64,000 bases of DNA from Malaciobacter molluscorum LMG 25693 (GCF_003544935.1 NZ_CP032098.1:1364001-1428000); one strand, 5' to 3'. Numbered from the stretch's first letter, positions 15,973 through 25,591 are shown. Notes: generated by a model not told the origin, from the letters alone. Program-made: numbers and translations.

Positions 15973-17103
15973 TTATGAAAACCATTTTTTAACTTTGTCA
16001 AACATATTTTCAAAGCTAGATTCATGTGGTTTACTCTCTATTCCAAAACTTTCTTGAAGTTTTTCTAATAATTGCTTTTGTTCATTATTTAATGATTTTG
16101 GATATGTTATTTTAATTTGAACAATTAAATCACCTTTTCCATAACCTTGAACAGATTTAACACCTTCATTTTTAAATGTAAATTGTTGTTTATCTTTTGT
16201 TCCTTGTGGAATTATTAATTCTAGTTCATTTCTAAGTCCAGGGATTTTAATTTTTCCTCCAAGAGCAACTTGAGTAAAGAATAGTGGAATTTCAATATAA
16301 ATATCATCACCATGTCTTACAAAATGTGAATCTTCTTTTACAGAAATTTGAATATATAAATCACCTCTTGAACCATCAGGTGCAATATTACCTTTTTTAG
16401 AAACTCTTATTCTATTTCCATCATTTACACCTTCTGGAATATTTACTTCAAAAGTCTCCTCTTTTTCATGATATCCTGTACCTGAACATTTTTTACAGTT
16501 TTCAGCTTTTGCTTCACCTGTACCATGACAATTTGGGCAAGTTTGAGCAAAAGTCATAAAACCTTGCCTCATATGTACTTGACCTTGACCTTGACAAGTA
16601 GAACAAGTAGATAGTTTACCATCTTTAGCTCCAGTACCTTTACATGTACTACATGCATCTTTATATTTATAAGTTATATCTTTTTTTGAACCAAATACAG
16701 CTTCATTAAATTCAACTTGTACTTCAATTCCAATATCTAAATTATAATTATAAGACTTTCTTTGTCTTCTACTACCAAAGCCTCCACCACCACTGAAGGC
16801 AGAACCAAACATCTCTTCGAAAATTGAGCTTAAATCGTCAAAACCTGCACTTGAAAAACCACCACTTTGTCCATGGCCTTCTAGTCCTGCTTTACCATAT
16901 CTATCATAAATAGCTCTTTTTTCTTCATCGCTTAGCATTTGATATGCTTCATTAATTGCTTTAAATTTTTCTTCGGCTTGTGTATCATCTGGATTTTTGT
17001 CAGGGTGATACTTCATTGCCATTTTTCTATAAGCTTTTTTTATTGTGCTTTTATCCGCATCTTTACTTATTCCTAATAATTCATAATAATCTATTTCAGT
17101 CAA
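15973..17103 (-). CDS. dnaJ: Chaperone protein DnaJ
   Basis: Co-chaperone of DnaK: J-domain at residues 1-70 ([19 protein letters not shown] in [10 protein letters not shown]), Gly/Phe-rich linker, then a zinc-finger domain with four CxxCxGxG repeats ([32 protein letters not shown]) and C-terminal substrate domains. I place the start at the TTG at 17103, giving 376 residues, because AGGAG lies eight bases before it and homologues begin [10 protein letters not shown]. An upstream in-frame ATG at 17121 would add six unneeded residues. dnaK/grpE are not here. Confidence 0.95.
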   Translation of the reverse strand: MTEIDYYELLGISKDADKSTIKKAYRKMAMKYHPDKNPDDTQAEEKFKAINEAYQMLSDEEKRAIYDRYGKAGLEGHGQSGGFSSAGFDDLSSIFEEMFGSAFSGGGGFGSRRQRKSYNYNLDIGIEVQVEFNEAVFGSKKDITYKYKDACSTCKGTGAKDGKLSTCSTCQGQGQVHMRQGFMTFAQTCPNCHGTGEAKAENCKKCSGTGYHEKEETFEVNIPEGVNDGNRIRVSKKGNIAPDGSRGDLYIQISVKEDSHFVRHGDDIYIEIPLFFTQVALGGKIKIPGLRNELELIIPQGTKDKQQFTFKNEGVKSVQGYGKGDLIVQIKITYPKSLNNEQKQLLEKLQESFGIESKPHESSFENMFDKVKKWFS

Positions 17104-17162
17104 TATTAGTACTCCTAACATATATTTTTGGCGATTTTATCTAAATTATGATAAATCTTTGA

Positions 17163-17168
17163 TATAAT
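17163..17168 (+). promoter_or_regulatory. -10 box next to recR start (leaderless candidate)
   Basis: TATAAT with seven bases to the recR ATG and no Shine-Dalgarno. This predicts a transcript beginning at or within a base or two of the start codon. Confidence 0.6.
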
Positions 17169-17175
17169 CCGATTT

Positions 17176-17748
17176 ATGAAAAAAGGATTAGAAAAATTTT
17201 ATGAATTAGTCGAAGCTTTTGAGTCTTTGCCAACTATTGGTAAAAAATCAGCTTTAAGATTAGCTTATCACATTGTAATGAATGATAATTATTGTGGAGT
17301 AAAGTTAGCACATAGTATTGAAAATGCTATAAAAAATATAAATAAATGTACTAAATGTGGTTCAATGAGCGAACATGAAATATGTGAATTTTGTTTAGAT
17401 GATACTAGAAATCAAAAAATGCTTTGTATTGTACAAAGTGCAAAAGATATATTTATAATTGAAGAGTCAAAAAAGTTTGATGGATTATATTTTGTAATAG
17501 AAGAATTAGATGAACAAAGTATAGATAAATTAATAGATTTAGTAAATGAAAATAGGGTGAGCGATATTTTATTTGCTATTACACCTTCAATATCAAATGA
17601 TGCTTTTATTTTATTTATTGAAGATAAATTAAAACATTTTGAATTAAATTTTATGAAAATTGCACAAGGTGTTCCAACTGGGGTTAGTTTAGAAAATGTA
17701 GATTTAATATCTCTTTCTAAAGCAATAGAAAGTAAGGTTGTAATCTAA
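17176..17748 (+). CDS. recR: Recombination protein RecR
   Basis: A 190-residue recombination mediator that loads RecA with RecO at gaps. Order: N-terminal helix-hairpin-helix (FESLPTIGKKSALRLAYH), C4 zinc finger (CTKCGSMSEHEICEFC), Toprim domain (LCIVQSAKDIFIIEE, then IDKLIDLV) and the C-terminal segment ending IAQGVPTGVSLENVDLISL. Length is slightly below the usual 198. It overlaps a terminator at its stop codon and faces cetB. Confidence 0.94.
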   Translation: MKKGLEKFYELVEAFESLPTIGKKSALRLAYHIVMNDNYCGVKLAHSIENAIKNINKCTKCGSMSEHEICEFCLDDTRNQKMLCIVQSAKDIFIIEESKKFDGLYFVIEELDEQSIDKLIDLVNENRVSDILFAITPSISNDAFILFIEDKLKHFELNFMKIAQGVPTGVSLENVDLISLSKAIESKVVI

Positions 17749-17755
17749 CCTTACT
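17731..17755. terminator. Bidirectional terminator between recR and cetB
   Basis: Arms AGTAAGGTT (17731-17739) and AACCTTACT (17747-17755), loop GTAATCT; it spans both converging gene ends. Confidence 0.75.
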
Positions 17756-18149
17756 CTTCTTCTTTCCATTTTTTATATAATAATTCTACTTGTTGTATCT
17801 CTTCTTTAGATGCATTTCTTCTACAAGATAAATATCCTTGTGAACCATCACAACTTTCAAAAGGATATATCGTAGCAAAAACCCAATAATAGCCTCCTGA
17901 TTTTGTTGCATTTTTTACATATCCAGTCCAAATTTCATTTTTCTTAATAGTTCCCCATAAATCTTCAAATGCTTTTTTAGGCATACTTTCATGTCTTACT
18001 ATATTATGAGGTTTTCCTATTAAATCATCAAGTTTATATTCTGCAATTTTGCAAAAGTCATCATTTGCAAAAGTAATAATACCTTTTTTATCAGTTTCAC
18101 TAACTAAAAATGCATATTCATCTAAAATTGTTTCTTTTTCTTTTGACAT
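17751..18149 (-). CDS. cetB: Aer-type PAS protein, CetB-like energy sensor
   Basis: A stand-alone PAS domain (about 132 residues) like the N-terminus of Aer: ETDKKGIITFANDDFCKIA, then GKPHNIVRHESMPKKAF, LWGTIKKNEIWTGYVKN and YYWVFATIYPF. In Campylobacter jejuni the CetB protein of this type binds FAD and signals redox state to the membrane receptor CetA. The upstream neighbour here is a CetA-like receptor, ending 11 bases before, so the pair is probably equivalent. I start at the ATG at 18149 because GGAG precedes it; the in-frame ATG at 18161 lies before this Shine-Dalgarno. Confidence 0.8.
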   Translation of the reverse strand: MSKEKETILDEYAFLVSETDKKGIITFANDDFCKIAEYKLDDLIGKPHNIVRHESMPKKAFEDLWGTIKKNEIWTGYVKNATKSGGYYWVFATIYPFESCDGSQGYLSCRRNASKEEIQQVELLYKKWKEEE

Positions 18150-18160
18150 AATAGACTCCA

Positions 18161-19558
18161 TTAAAAATTTTTATTTTTAGCATCTTTTACTAAATCTTGT
18201 GCCATTTTTGATATATTATTTGCAACAGCAGTAATTTGTGATGCTTCATTTGCATTCTCTTGAGTTACTTTATCAAGCATAGTAACTGTATCATTTATTT
18301 GTTCTATTCCTGTCATTTGTTCTTTTGATGCAGCACTAACATTTTGAATAATTGAAATAGTTTTTTCTACTCTATTATTTAATTCTTCATATCCTTGAAT
18401 CATATCATTAGAAATTGTTTTTCCTTCATTTGCTTTTTGTGTTGCTTTTTCTACTATATCTTTTATTTCTTTAGCTGCTTGTGCACTTCTAGAAGCAAGA
18501 TTTCGCACTTCTGCTGCAACAACCGCAAAACCTTTTCCTGCTTCTCCCGCTGTTGCTGCTTCTACTGCTGCATTTAATGATAAAATATTTGTTTGAAATG
18601 CTATTTGATCAATTATGATTATTGCTTCATTTATTGTAGATACTTCAGTATTAATCTCTTCCATTGAATTTGCTGTTTTTGCTGCCAATTTTCTACCATT
18701 TATTACTGAATCTTTAACTGAATTACTTAAATTTGACATTTCTTGTGCATTTTGAGCATTATTTCTTGTGATGGAAGTTATCTCCTCAACCGCTGCTGCT
18801 GTTTCTTCTAAGCTTGCTGCTTGTTCATTTGCTTTTGATGCTAAATTATGCATAGAATTTTTCATAGAAATAGCATCATTTTCAAGTAATTGACCATTTT
18901 GTAAATTTGATTTTGCATTATTAATTAAGGTATCACCTAATAAATTAACTCCAGACATAACACTATACATTCTTTCTTTTAATGTTTCAGGAATTATAAT
19001 TTTTTTTGTAAAATTGTTATTTGAATATAACTTTAAAGTATTTTCTAAATTTTCCATATGCGCTTCAGTTGTATTTAACATATTATTGATGGTTTTTTTT
19101 AATGTCATAATCATTGGATTATTAGTATTTGAGTTAACTCTGCATCTAAAAATACCTTGTTCTACTTTATTTAATACAAGAACAATTTCACCTAATACTC
19201 TCATATCATCTTTTCTCATTTTATCAAATGAATCAAAATAAATATTAAGTTCTTTTAAAATTCCACCTATTTCATCTTTTTTTATAAATTCAGCTTTTCT
19301 TATTTTGTTTGACTTCATAAATGCATAATTCATAAAATCATGTAAATACTCTTGTATTCTGTTTATCCCACCTAAAATTCTATTCATTGCTGAATAGTTT
19401 GTATATGCTATAATAATTGCAAAAAAAACATTAACAATAATAATTGCAACAGCACTATGAGTTGATATAATTGCAGTAATACTAATTGCGGCAAATGCAA
19501 CTTGAGATAAAAGCATATTAATAAGTATTTTATATTTTGTATGAATATTTTTAAACAT
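18161..19558 (-). CDS. cetA: Methyl-accepting chemotaxis protein without ligand domain, CetA-like
   Basis: A 465-residue receptor with two closely spaced N-terminal membrane helices (residues about 12-55), almost no periplasmic loop, a HAMP-like region, and the cytoplasmic signalling domain. The hairpin tip is recognisable as [21 protein letters not shown] (conserved core) followed by [19 protein letters not shown]; methylation helices with alanine-rich [10 protein letters not shown] lie before it. Lack of a sensing domain together with the adjacent PAS protein matches the bipartite CetA/CetB energy-taxis receptor. AAAAGG precedes the ATG. Confidence 0.85.
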   Translation of the reverse strand: MFKNIHTKYKILINMLLSQVAFAAISITAIISTHSAVAIIIVNVFFAIIIAYTNYSAMNRILGGINRIQEYLHDFMNYAFMKSNKIRKAEFIKKDEIGGILKELNIYFDSFDKMRKDDMRVLGEIVLVLNKVEQGIFRCRVNSNTNNPMIMTLKKTINNMLNTTEAHMENLENTLKLYSNNNFTKKIIIPETLKERMYSVMSGVNLLGDTLINNAKSNLQNGQLLENDAISMKNSMHNLASKANEQAASLEETAAAVEEITSITRNNAQNAQEMSNLSNSVKDSVINGRKLAAKTANSMEEINTEVSTINEAIIIIDQIAFQTNILSLNAAVEAATAGEAGKGFAVVAAEVRNLASRSAQAAKEIKDIVEKATQKANEGKTISNDMIQGYEELNNRVEKTISIIQNVSAASKEQMTGIEQINDTVTMLDKVTQENANEASQITAVANNISKMAQDLVKDAKNKNF

Positions 19559-19871
19559 TTTATTGCCTTTTTAGATTGATTTAACTTAAAAAAATAAAAG
19601 TTAATTTGAATAAATAATTTTTATATGCAAGAATTATTCCAAATAAAAACAACAATATCAAATAATAAATATATGTTAAATTATTTGACACTCTTATATT
19701 TTCATTTAAAATCAAAAATAAGTAAAACTTTTATGTTGTTTTTGTTTAATTTTTATTTTAAAAAAGTCTTATTATTGTCTTAAATGAACTATAAAATAAC
19801 ATTTGTGGGAATTTTATTTAAAGTTATCTTAATATAAAATGAAAATTAGTAAAATTTTGTTATAATTAATA
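19559..19871. promoter_or_regulatory. Divergent AT-rich intergenic region upstream of cetA
   Basis: This 313-base gap holds no gene that I can support. It contains a possible sigma-54 promoter for cetA and the TATAAT of the small protein at 19872. The rest is low-complexity AT-rich sequence. Confidence 0.5.
19626..19643 (-). promoter_or_regulatory. Possible sigma-54 promoter of cetA
   Basis: Read leftward, the sequence TTTGGAATAATTCTTGCAT has GG and GC separated by exactly ten bases with a good -12 TTGCA, as sigma-54 requires, but the -24 element is only TTGGAA. It lies about 70 bases upstream of the cetA start. Chance occurrence cannot be excluded. Confidence 0.3.
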
Positions 19872-20042
19872 ATGAATGAAAAAATTGTATGTCAAAAATG
19901 TCAATACTATTATGTTACGTGGGAAAATAATAATCCACATGGGTGTAAAGCTTATGGTTTTAAATCAAAAATGATACCATCAAATGTAGTTAAAAAATCT
20001 AGTGGTAAAGATTGTAATTTTTATAATCCAAAACAAAGATAA
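19872..20042 (+). CDS. Small four-cysteine protein, conserved-looking
   Basis: A 56-residue ORF (MNEKIVCQKCQYYYVTWENN at its start). Cysteines at 7, 10, 25 and 48 (CQKC, HGCKAYGF, GKDCNFY) suggest a zinc or Fe-S site. I recall similar short proteins in Campylobacterota that databases label uracil-DNA glycosylase, a name not supported by any glycosylase motif here. TATAAT lies five bases before the ATG, so it may be leaderless. The first gene of a rightward run with the PAS kinase 40 bases downstream. Function unknown. Confidence 0.7.
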   Translation: MNEKIVCQKCQYYYVTWENNNPHGCKAYGFKSKMIPSNVVKKSSGKDCNFYNPKQR

Positions 20043-20082
20043 TAAATAGTAAAATTATTATAATTATAAATATAGGCTTTTT

Positions 20083-21570
20083 ATGAGATTATTGGATTAC
20101 CTTACTATTTTTCAAGAAAATAAAAATATTATTATTGAATATTGGCTAAGTAGTGATAGTGTAATAAATATATTAATCTCAAAAAATATTGAAAAAGACT
20201 TTTTTAAAAAAGAGTATGCTAATTTTATCTTTGATAATTATATAAAAGTTATAGAAGATAGCTCTAATATCGGTAAATGTCCTATTATGGAGCAATTATT
20301 AAAATATTTCAAATATTTTAATTTTTCTACATCAGAATTATTTCAAATATGCTCAAGCTTTAAATTAGCAATTACAAGATTAACTTATGATAAACAAATT
20401 AACTCTTTTGAATTAGATAAAGAACTTGATAATATATTTGAATTAAATTTCTCTAATATTTTATCAAAATATACGCAAACAGTAAATGAAGTTGAAGATA
20501 AACTTATTAAAACTTTATCAATTATAAATAAATACATTATTATGTCAAAAACTGATAAAGAAGGTATTATAACAGAAGTCTCTGAAGGTTTTTGTGATAT
20601 TACAGGTTATAAAAAAGAAGAAGTTATTGGAAAATCACATAATATAATTCGACATAATGAAATGAATAATTTAGTTTTTAAACAATTATGGCAAACTATA
20701 CTTTCAGGAAAAGTATGGAAAGGTGAAATTAAAAATAAGAAAAAAGATGGAACTACTTATTGGATTTATGCAACTATTGAACCAATTTTTGATAAAGTAC
20801 ATAACATAATTGGATTTTATGCAATTAGCCAAGATATTACATCTAAAAAAGAGTTTGAAGAACAACAAAATATGTTAATAGAACAATCAAAATCTGCTGC
20901 AATGGGAGAAATGATTTCAATGATTGCTCATCAATGGAGACAACCTTTACAAGCAGTTTCTATTTTAGTTCAAAAATTACCATTAGTGAAAATGATAGAT
21001 GGAGAGATAACAGATCAGGCTATAAATCAAGTAGTAGATGATGTAGGAATACAGCTTGAGTATATGTCTAAAACGATTGATGATTTTAGGGATTTTTTCA
21101 AACCAAATAAAGAAAAAGAGATTGTTCGAATATCAAGTTTAATAAATAAAACTCTTGATTTTTTATCTTATATGTTAAAAGTAGATGTTATAAATTTTAA
21201 TAAAAAAATAGAAGATGATGTTGTTATAAAAGTTCATATAAATGAAATAGTTCAAGTATTAATAAATATAATCAAAAATGCAAGAGATGTAATGATAGAA
21301 AAAAATATTTTGCATAGATTAATTAATATTCATTGTTATAAGCAAAATGATTTTCTAATTATAGAAATTGAAGATAATGCGGGTGGAATACCTGAAAATA
21401 TAATATCAAAAGTTTTTGAACCATATTTTTCAACAAAAGAGAAAAAAAATGGTACAGGAATAGGTCTTTATATGAGTAAAACCATCATCGAACAACATAG
21501 TTTAGGGAAACTTTCTGTATTTAACTCAGATTTAGGTGCAGTTTTTAAAATAGAATTACCATTAATATAG
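20083..21570 (+). CDS. Soluble PAS-domain histidine kinase
   Basis: A 495-residue kinase without membrane segments. Residues 1-145 are an all-helical domain I do not recognise (possibly a sensor, similar in size to RsbR-type N-termini). Residues about 150-260 are an Aer-type PAS (TEVSEGFCDITGYKKEEV, GKSHNIIRHNEM, YWIYATIEPIFD). The dimerisation domain has the phosphoacceptor in MIAHQWRQPLQAVS, and the ATPase domain has the N box IIKNARDV, G1 EDNAGGIPE and G2 GTGIGLYMSK. It is followed ten bases later by the HTH-dUTPase gene. No cognate regulator is adjacent; the regulators at 23.6-25 kb are nearest. Confidence 0.9.
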   Translation: MRLLDYLTIFQENKNIIIEYWLSSDSVINILISKNIEKDFFKKEYANFIFDNYIKVIEDSSNIGKCPIMEQLLKYFKYFNFSTSELFQICSSFKLAITRLTYDKQINSFELDKELDNIFELNFSNILSKYTQTVNEVEDKLIKTLSIINKYIIMSKTDKEGIITEVSEGFCDITGYKKEEVIGKSHNIIRHNEMNNLVFKQLWQTILSGKVWKGEIKNKKKDGTTYWIYATIEPIFDKVHNIIGFYAISQDITSKKEFEEQQNMLIEQSKSAAMGEMISMIAHQWRQPLQAVSILVQKLPLVKMIDGEITDQAINQVVDDVGIQLEYMSKTIDDFRDFFKPNKEKEIVRISSLINKTLDFLSYMLKVDVINFNKKIEDDVVIKVHINEIVQVLINIIKNARDVMIEKNILHRLINIHCYKQNDFLIIEIEDNAGGIPENIISKVFEPYFSTKEKKNGTGIGLYMSKTIIEQHSLGKLSVFNSDLGAVFKIELPLI

Positions 21571-21580
21571 GAGAATTAAT

Positions 21581-22501
21581 TTGTTATACAAAGATTTAAA
21601 AATAGTTACAAAATCATTAGGTTTTTTGACAATTGAAGATTTTGCAAAATATATTGGTGTTACACCAAAAGAGATTTTAAAATGGGAACAAAAAGAAGAA
21701 GTTCCTTATACTATTTCATTAATTATACATCTTTTAAAAGGTGAGAAACCATTACCAAATAATAGTACATTAGATAATTTAGTTGAAGAGTGTTTACCTC
21801 TTGCAACACTTTTAGAAGAAGCTTCTTCTTTCCCTCATAAGTTAGAAGAGATGTTTTTATTACAAAAAGAATTAAACGATTCTACAAATGGTAAAAACTG
21901 GGAGTTGGGAATTAACAAATTTGATAAAGAGATAAATTGGTTAAGGTGTATTCATATGGAAGTTGCAGAATTAATAGATTCTGCTCCATGGAAGCATTGG
22001 AAAAATATTAATGCAGAACCTGATATGAATAATGTTCATGTTGAATTGGTTGATATTTGGCATTTTTTAATGTCTTATATTCTTCAAGAAACAAATGTAC
22101 CTAAAGCTGTATCTTTAGTAAATACACATTGTATTTATGAAGCAAATGAAGAAGTTGATGTTAAAGCAATGATTCAAGAATCAGAAAAGTTATCATATAT
22201 TTCATTAGCTATTCAAACTAATAATATGCCTTCTTTTAGTGGAATAGAAAGATTTATAGATCAATTTTTTAGATGTTGTAAAATTTCTGGTTTATCTTTT
22301 ACATGGTTACAAAAACTTTATATTGGAAAAAATTGTTTAAATAAATTTAGACAAGATAATGGCTATAAAGAAGGAACTTACATAAAACAATGGAATGGAA
22401 AAGAAGATAATGTTGTAATGATAAATATTTTAAAACAAACTGAAAGTGTAAGTTTTAAAGATTTATATCAGAAATTAGATGATGCATATAAAAGTTTATA
22501 A
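21581..22501 (+). CDS. dut: Dimeric dUTPase with N-terminal helix-turn-helix
   Basis: A 306-residue protein. The C-terminal part (from about residue 85) is an all-alpha dimeric dUTPase like that of Campylobacter: LQKELNDSTNGKNWE, then RCIHMEVAELIDSAPWKHWK and VHVELVDIWHFLMSYIL, which provide the ExxE and ExxD metal ligands. It hydrolyses dUTP/dUDP to dUMP. The first 60 residues (FLTIEDFAKYIGVTPKEILKWEQ) look like a Cro/C1-type helix-turn-helix, not part of ordinary dUTPase. Translation begins at TTG behind GGAGAA. The fusion is unusual; an internal start near MFLLQKEL is possible but lacks a clear Shine-Dalgarno. Confidence 0.85.
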   Translation: MLYKDLKIVTKSLGFLTIEDFAKYIGVTPKEILKWEQKEEVPYTISLIIHLLKGEKPLPNNSTLDNLVEECLPLATLLEEASSFPHKLEEMFLLQKELNDSTNGKNWELGINKFDKEINWLRCIHMEVAELIDSAPWKHWKNINAEPDMNNVHVELVDIWHFLMSYILQETNVPKAVSLVNTHCIYEANEEVDVKAMIQESEKLSYISLAIQTNNMPSFSGIERFIDQFFRCCKISGLSFTWLQKLYIGKNCLNKFRQDNGYKEGTYIKQWNGKEDNVVMINILKQTESVSFKDLYQKLDDAYKSL

Positions 22502-22532
22502 AATATAGAGTAAAATAAGTTTACTCTATATT
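22502..22532. terminator. Bidirectional terminator between dut and PAS kinase
   Basis: Thirteen-base arms AATATAGAGTAAA (22502-22514) and TTTACTCTATATT (22520-22532), loop ATAAG. It includes the kinase stop codon. Confidence 0.8.
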
Positions 22533-23578
22533 CTAATATCAATAGAAAAAGAACTTCCTTTTTCTATATTTTTTGCATTTATTGTCCCACTAAAATGTTT
22601 TTCAAGGATAACTTTACACATATATAATCCAAGGCCTGTTCCATTTTTTTCATGTTTTGTTGTAAAATATGGTTCAAAAACTTTTGATATTATATTTTCA
22701 GGTATTCCACCTGCATTATCTGTAATAACTATTCTCAGATAATTTTCACAATAGGATAAATTAATATCTATTTTTCCATTTTTTATATTATTCTCTTCAA
22801 AAGCATCAATTGAATTATTTAAAATATTTAATATAATTTGAATTAATTCATTTTTAAATGTAAAGATTTTATTTAATTCTTCTTTTTTATTTACATTTAT
22901 TTTTATTCCTTTTGAATCTAAAATGGGTTTTATCATTGTTATAGTAATATCAATAACATCATTTATATCTAAATACTCTTTTTGCTTATCATCTTTAAAA
23001 AAGTTCCTAAAGTCATCAATTGTTTTTGACATATATTGTATATAGTTATTTATATTGTCAAACTCTTTATTGAAATTTAAAATTTCTTCATTTTTTGATT
23101 TTAGAGTTCTAATTTTTAATTTAGCTAGGATTGAACTCATTGCACTTAAAGGTTGTCTCCATTGGTGTGCAATCATTGAAATCATCTCACCCATTGCTGC
23201 AAGACGTGATTGTTTAAATAATAAAGTATCTTTTTCTCTAAATTCTCTTAAATCAATTATAGTAACAATTTTATAGTCTTGCTCTTGTATTTTTATATCA
23301 TTAATTTTTAATATAGCAGGAATTAAATCACCATAATTTGATACTAAATTAACTTCTTGAAAAATATGTTTATTAAATTCAAGAAATTTTTCTGTTGTAG
23401 AAGGGATTAAAACTCCTGTTGCTAAATTACCTATTAATTCATCTTTAGATTTATACTCTAAAATTTGGATCAATGCATCATTTACATTTTCAATAAATCC
23501 ATTTTTTACAAGAATAGTCCCTTCTATTAAAGAATTTAATATAGCTTCTATATCTTTATTATTTATATTTGTTTGCAT
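22526..23578 (-). CDS. Soluble PAS histidine kinase
   Basis: A 350-residue kinase with a short N-terminal PAS (residues about 10-115, TILVKNGFIENVNDALIQIL and KIQEQDYKIVTIIDLREF), phosphoacceptor MIAHQWRQPLSAMSS, N box ILNNSIDAF, G1 ITDNAGGIPE and G2 GTGLGLYMCK. No membrane segment. It is divergent from an OmpR-type regulator starting 73 bases away, which is likely its partner. Its H-box and ATPase closely match the kinase at 20.1 kb, suggesting duplication within this region. Confidence 0.9.
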   Translation of the reverse strand: MQTNINNKDIEAILNSLIEGTILVKNGFIENVNDALIQILEYKSKDELIGNLATGVLIPSTTEKFLEFNKHIFQEVNLVSNYGDLIPAILKINDIKIQEQDYKIVTIIDLREFREKDTLLFKQSRLAAMGEMISMIAHQWRQPLSAMSSILAKLKIRTLKSKNEEILNFNKEFDNINNYIQYMSKTIDDFRNFFKDDKQKEYLDINDVIDITITMIKPILDSKGIKINVNKKEELNKIFTFKNELIQIILNILNNSIDAFEENNIKNGKIDINLSYCENYLRIVITDNAGGIPENIISKVFEPYFTTKHEKNGTGLGLYMCKVILEKHFSGTINAKNIEKGSSFSIDIRI

Positions 23579-23651
23579 TTTTTATCTTACTAATTAATTT
23601 TTTATATTGTATAATTTTAAATCTTATTAATAATTGATTTGGAGCTATTTT

Positions 23652-24404
23652 ATGGTTGATTATATTCTATTAGAGCAGTATTGTAAAGATATCTCTATTT
23701 TATTTGTTGAAGATGATAAAAGTATTAGAAAAGAGATGAAAGATTTATTAAAAGAGTTATTCTTTGAAAAGGATATTACAATTGCAAATGATGGAAAGGA
23801 AGGATTTTTAAAATATCAAGAATATTTTGAAACAAATAATAAAACATTTGATATTGTATTAACTGATGTTAAAATGCCTAAAATGGATGGATTAGAATTA
23901 ATAAAAAAGATATATGAACAAAATCCAAATCAACTTATTGTTGTTTTATCAGGAGAAAGTGAAACTCATCATTTAATATCATTTGTGAATTTAGGAATTT
24001 CTTATTTTTTGGAAAAACCATTAAATTATGATGAATTTATCGAGTTAATATATACTTTAACTAATAAGATATATGAACAAAATAATTTAAATAAAAAAAT
24101 AAATATAGAAGAAATCAATATAAATGATAATTTGATATGGAATACTAAAACTAAACAATTATTAAAAGATAATAATTATATTAAGCTTACAAAAAAAGAA
24201 AATTTATTGATTGAGACATTACTTAAAACCCCTAAAAAAACACATTCTGTTGAAGAAATAATACCAATTTTATGGGAAGATAGTTTTAATAAAGAAGTAG
24301 ATGTTAAGAATTTAAAAAATATAGTTTCTAGATTAAGAAAAAAAATTCCTGAGTTAAATATTGAAAATATTTATAGTTTAGGTTATAGAATAAATATTTT
24401 ATAA
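23652..24404 (+). CDS. OmpR-type response regulator
   Basis: A 250-residue regulator: receiver domain (LFVEDDKSIRKEM acidic pocket, VLTDVKMPKMDG phosphoacceptor Asp, VLSGESE, FLEKPL lysine) and a C-terminal winged helix (LTKKENLLIETLL to SRLRKKIPEL and GYRINIL). The start is taken as the ATG at 23652, which has GGAG at good spacing; a TTG at 23634 would add six residues and has none. It probably receives phosphate from the divergent PAS kinase. A second receiver gene follows 50 bases later. Confidence 0.9.
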   Translation: MVDYILLEQYCKDISILFVEDDKSIRKEMKDLLKELFFEKDITIANDGKEGFLKYQEYFETNNKTFDIVLTDVKMPKMDGLELIKKIYEQNPNQLIVVLSGESETHHLISFVNLGISYFLEKPLNYDEFIELIYTLTNKIYEQNNLNKKINIEEININDNLIWNTKTKQLLKDNNYIKLTKKENLLIETLLKTPKKTHSVEEIIPILWEDSFNKEVDVKNLKNIVSRLRKKIPELNIENIYSLGYRINIL

Positions 24405-24454
24405 CACTTTTGTAATACTATTTACTTGTATAATTTCTTTGTCGAGGAGAAAAA

Positions 24455-25012
24455 ATGCAAAATAGTATAAATTTAGAATTAATGAAAAATCTAACTGTTT
24501 TATATGTAGAAGATGAACAAGATATTAGAAACAATTTACAAAGTTGTTTTTCTTCAATGTTCAAAAAATGTATAACTGCAAAAGATGGAAAAGAGGGTTT
24601 TAATAAATTTATGAAACATCAAAATGAAATTGATGTAATAATTACAGATTTAAATATGCCTCATATTGATGGTATAAATATGATAAAAAAAATAAAATCA
24701 ATTAATCATAAAATTGCTTGTATAATTACAACTGCTTATAGTGATAAACAATATTTAATTGATTCAATTAATTATGGAGTTAATCATTATATTTTAAAGC
24801 CTTTTAAAATTGAATCTTTATTAAGAGAGGTTGAAAAATCTTATTTATCAATCCATTATGTAAATAAATTGAAAGAACAAAATGAGCAAATAGAAAATTT
24901 GGCAAGAGTTTTTAATAGCACTAAAGAAGAATTAAAAAAAGAAAATAATAAAGAATTAAATATTAAATTAACTATATTTAGTGAAATTATGCAACTTTTA
25001 GATAGAAGATAA
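24455..25012 (+). CDS. Single-receiver response regulator with coiled-coil tail
   Basis: A 185-residue protein: CheY-like receiver at residues 1-125 (VLYVEDEQDIRNNL, IITDLNMPHIDG, ITTAYSD, ILKPF), then a 60-residue helical tail (LKEQNEQIENLARVFNSTK). No DNA-binding or enzymatic output, so it likely acts through protein contact or as a phosphate sink. GAGGAG precedes the ATG. It ends in a strong hairpin shared with the convergent carbonic anhydrase gene. Confidence 0.88.
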   Translation: MQNSINLELMKNLTVLYVEDEQDIRNNLQSCFSSMFKKCITAKDGKEGFNKFMKHQNEIDVIITDLNMPHIDGINMIKKIKSINHKIACIITTAYSDKQYLIDSINYGVNHYILKPFKIESLLREVEKSYLSIHYVNKLKEQNEQIENLARVFNSTKEELKKENNKELNIKLTIFSEIMQLLDRR

Positions 25013-25033
25013 ATACTCTTCTATCTAAAAGTT
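24993..25033. terminator. Bidirectional terminator, 16-base stem
   Basis: Perfect arms AACTTTTAGATAGAAG (24993-25008) and CTTCTATCTAAAAGTT (25018-25033). This is the longest perfect stem of this type in the window and includes the stop codon of the regulator gene. Confidence 0.85.
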
Positions 25034-25533
25034 TAACAATAGTCGTTCTTATACTCTACATAACGTTGCGCATGTTTTATTAATTTTTCTACGTCTTCAT
25101 TTGTAAGTTGTCTAACAACTTTAGCAGGACTTCCCATAATTAAACTATTTGGTGGAAATTCTTTTCCTTGTGTTACTAAAGAGTTAGCACCAACAATTGA
25201 ACCTTCACCGATTATTGCATTATCTAAAATTGTGGCACTCATACCTATTAGACAATTATCTTTTATTGTACATCCATGTAACATAACTTTATGTCCGATT
25301 GTTACATTGTCTCCAATAATTGTTTGTGTATCAACATCAGTATGAATCATTGATAAATCTTGAATATTACTTTTTTTACCAATTTTTATTTTATTAATAT
25401 CTGCTCTTAAAACACAACCAAACCAAACTGATGAATCTTCGCCAATTTCTATATTTCCTATTAAATCAGCACTTGGAGCAATCCAAGCTTTTTTATCAAT
25501 TTTAGGGTAGAATTCTTTAAATTTTAAAATCAT
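25033..25533 (-). CDS. Gamma-class carbonic anhydrase-like hexapeptide protein
   Basis: A 166-residue left-handed beta-helix protein of the YrdA/PaaY/CaiE group. Zinc-ligand histidines appear in LSMIHTDVD, TIGHKVM and MLHGCTI, and hexapeptide repeats run through IGDNVTIGHK and IIGEGSIVGANSLV. Members are carbonic anhydrases or inactive relatives. The C-terminal helix contains VVRQLTNEDVEKLIKHAQRY. Stands alone, AGGATG before the start. Confidence 0.85.
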   Translation of the reverse strand: MILKFKEFYPKIDKKAWIAPSADLIGNIEIGEDSSVWFGCVLRADINKIKIGKKSNIQDLSMIHTDVDTQTIIGDNVTIGHKVMLHGCTIKDNCLIGMSATILDNAIIGEGSIVGANSLVTQGKEFPPNSLIMGSPAKVVRQLTNEDVEKLIKHAQRYVEYKNDYC

Positions 25534-25591
25534 AAAACATCCTTTTTTTCAAAGTGAAATATTATAGCTTCAAAAAATAAAAAATTCAATT

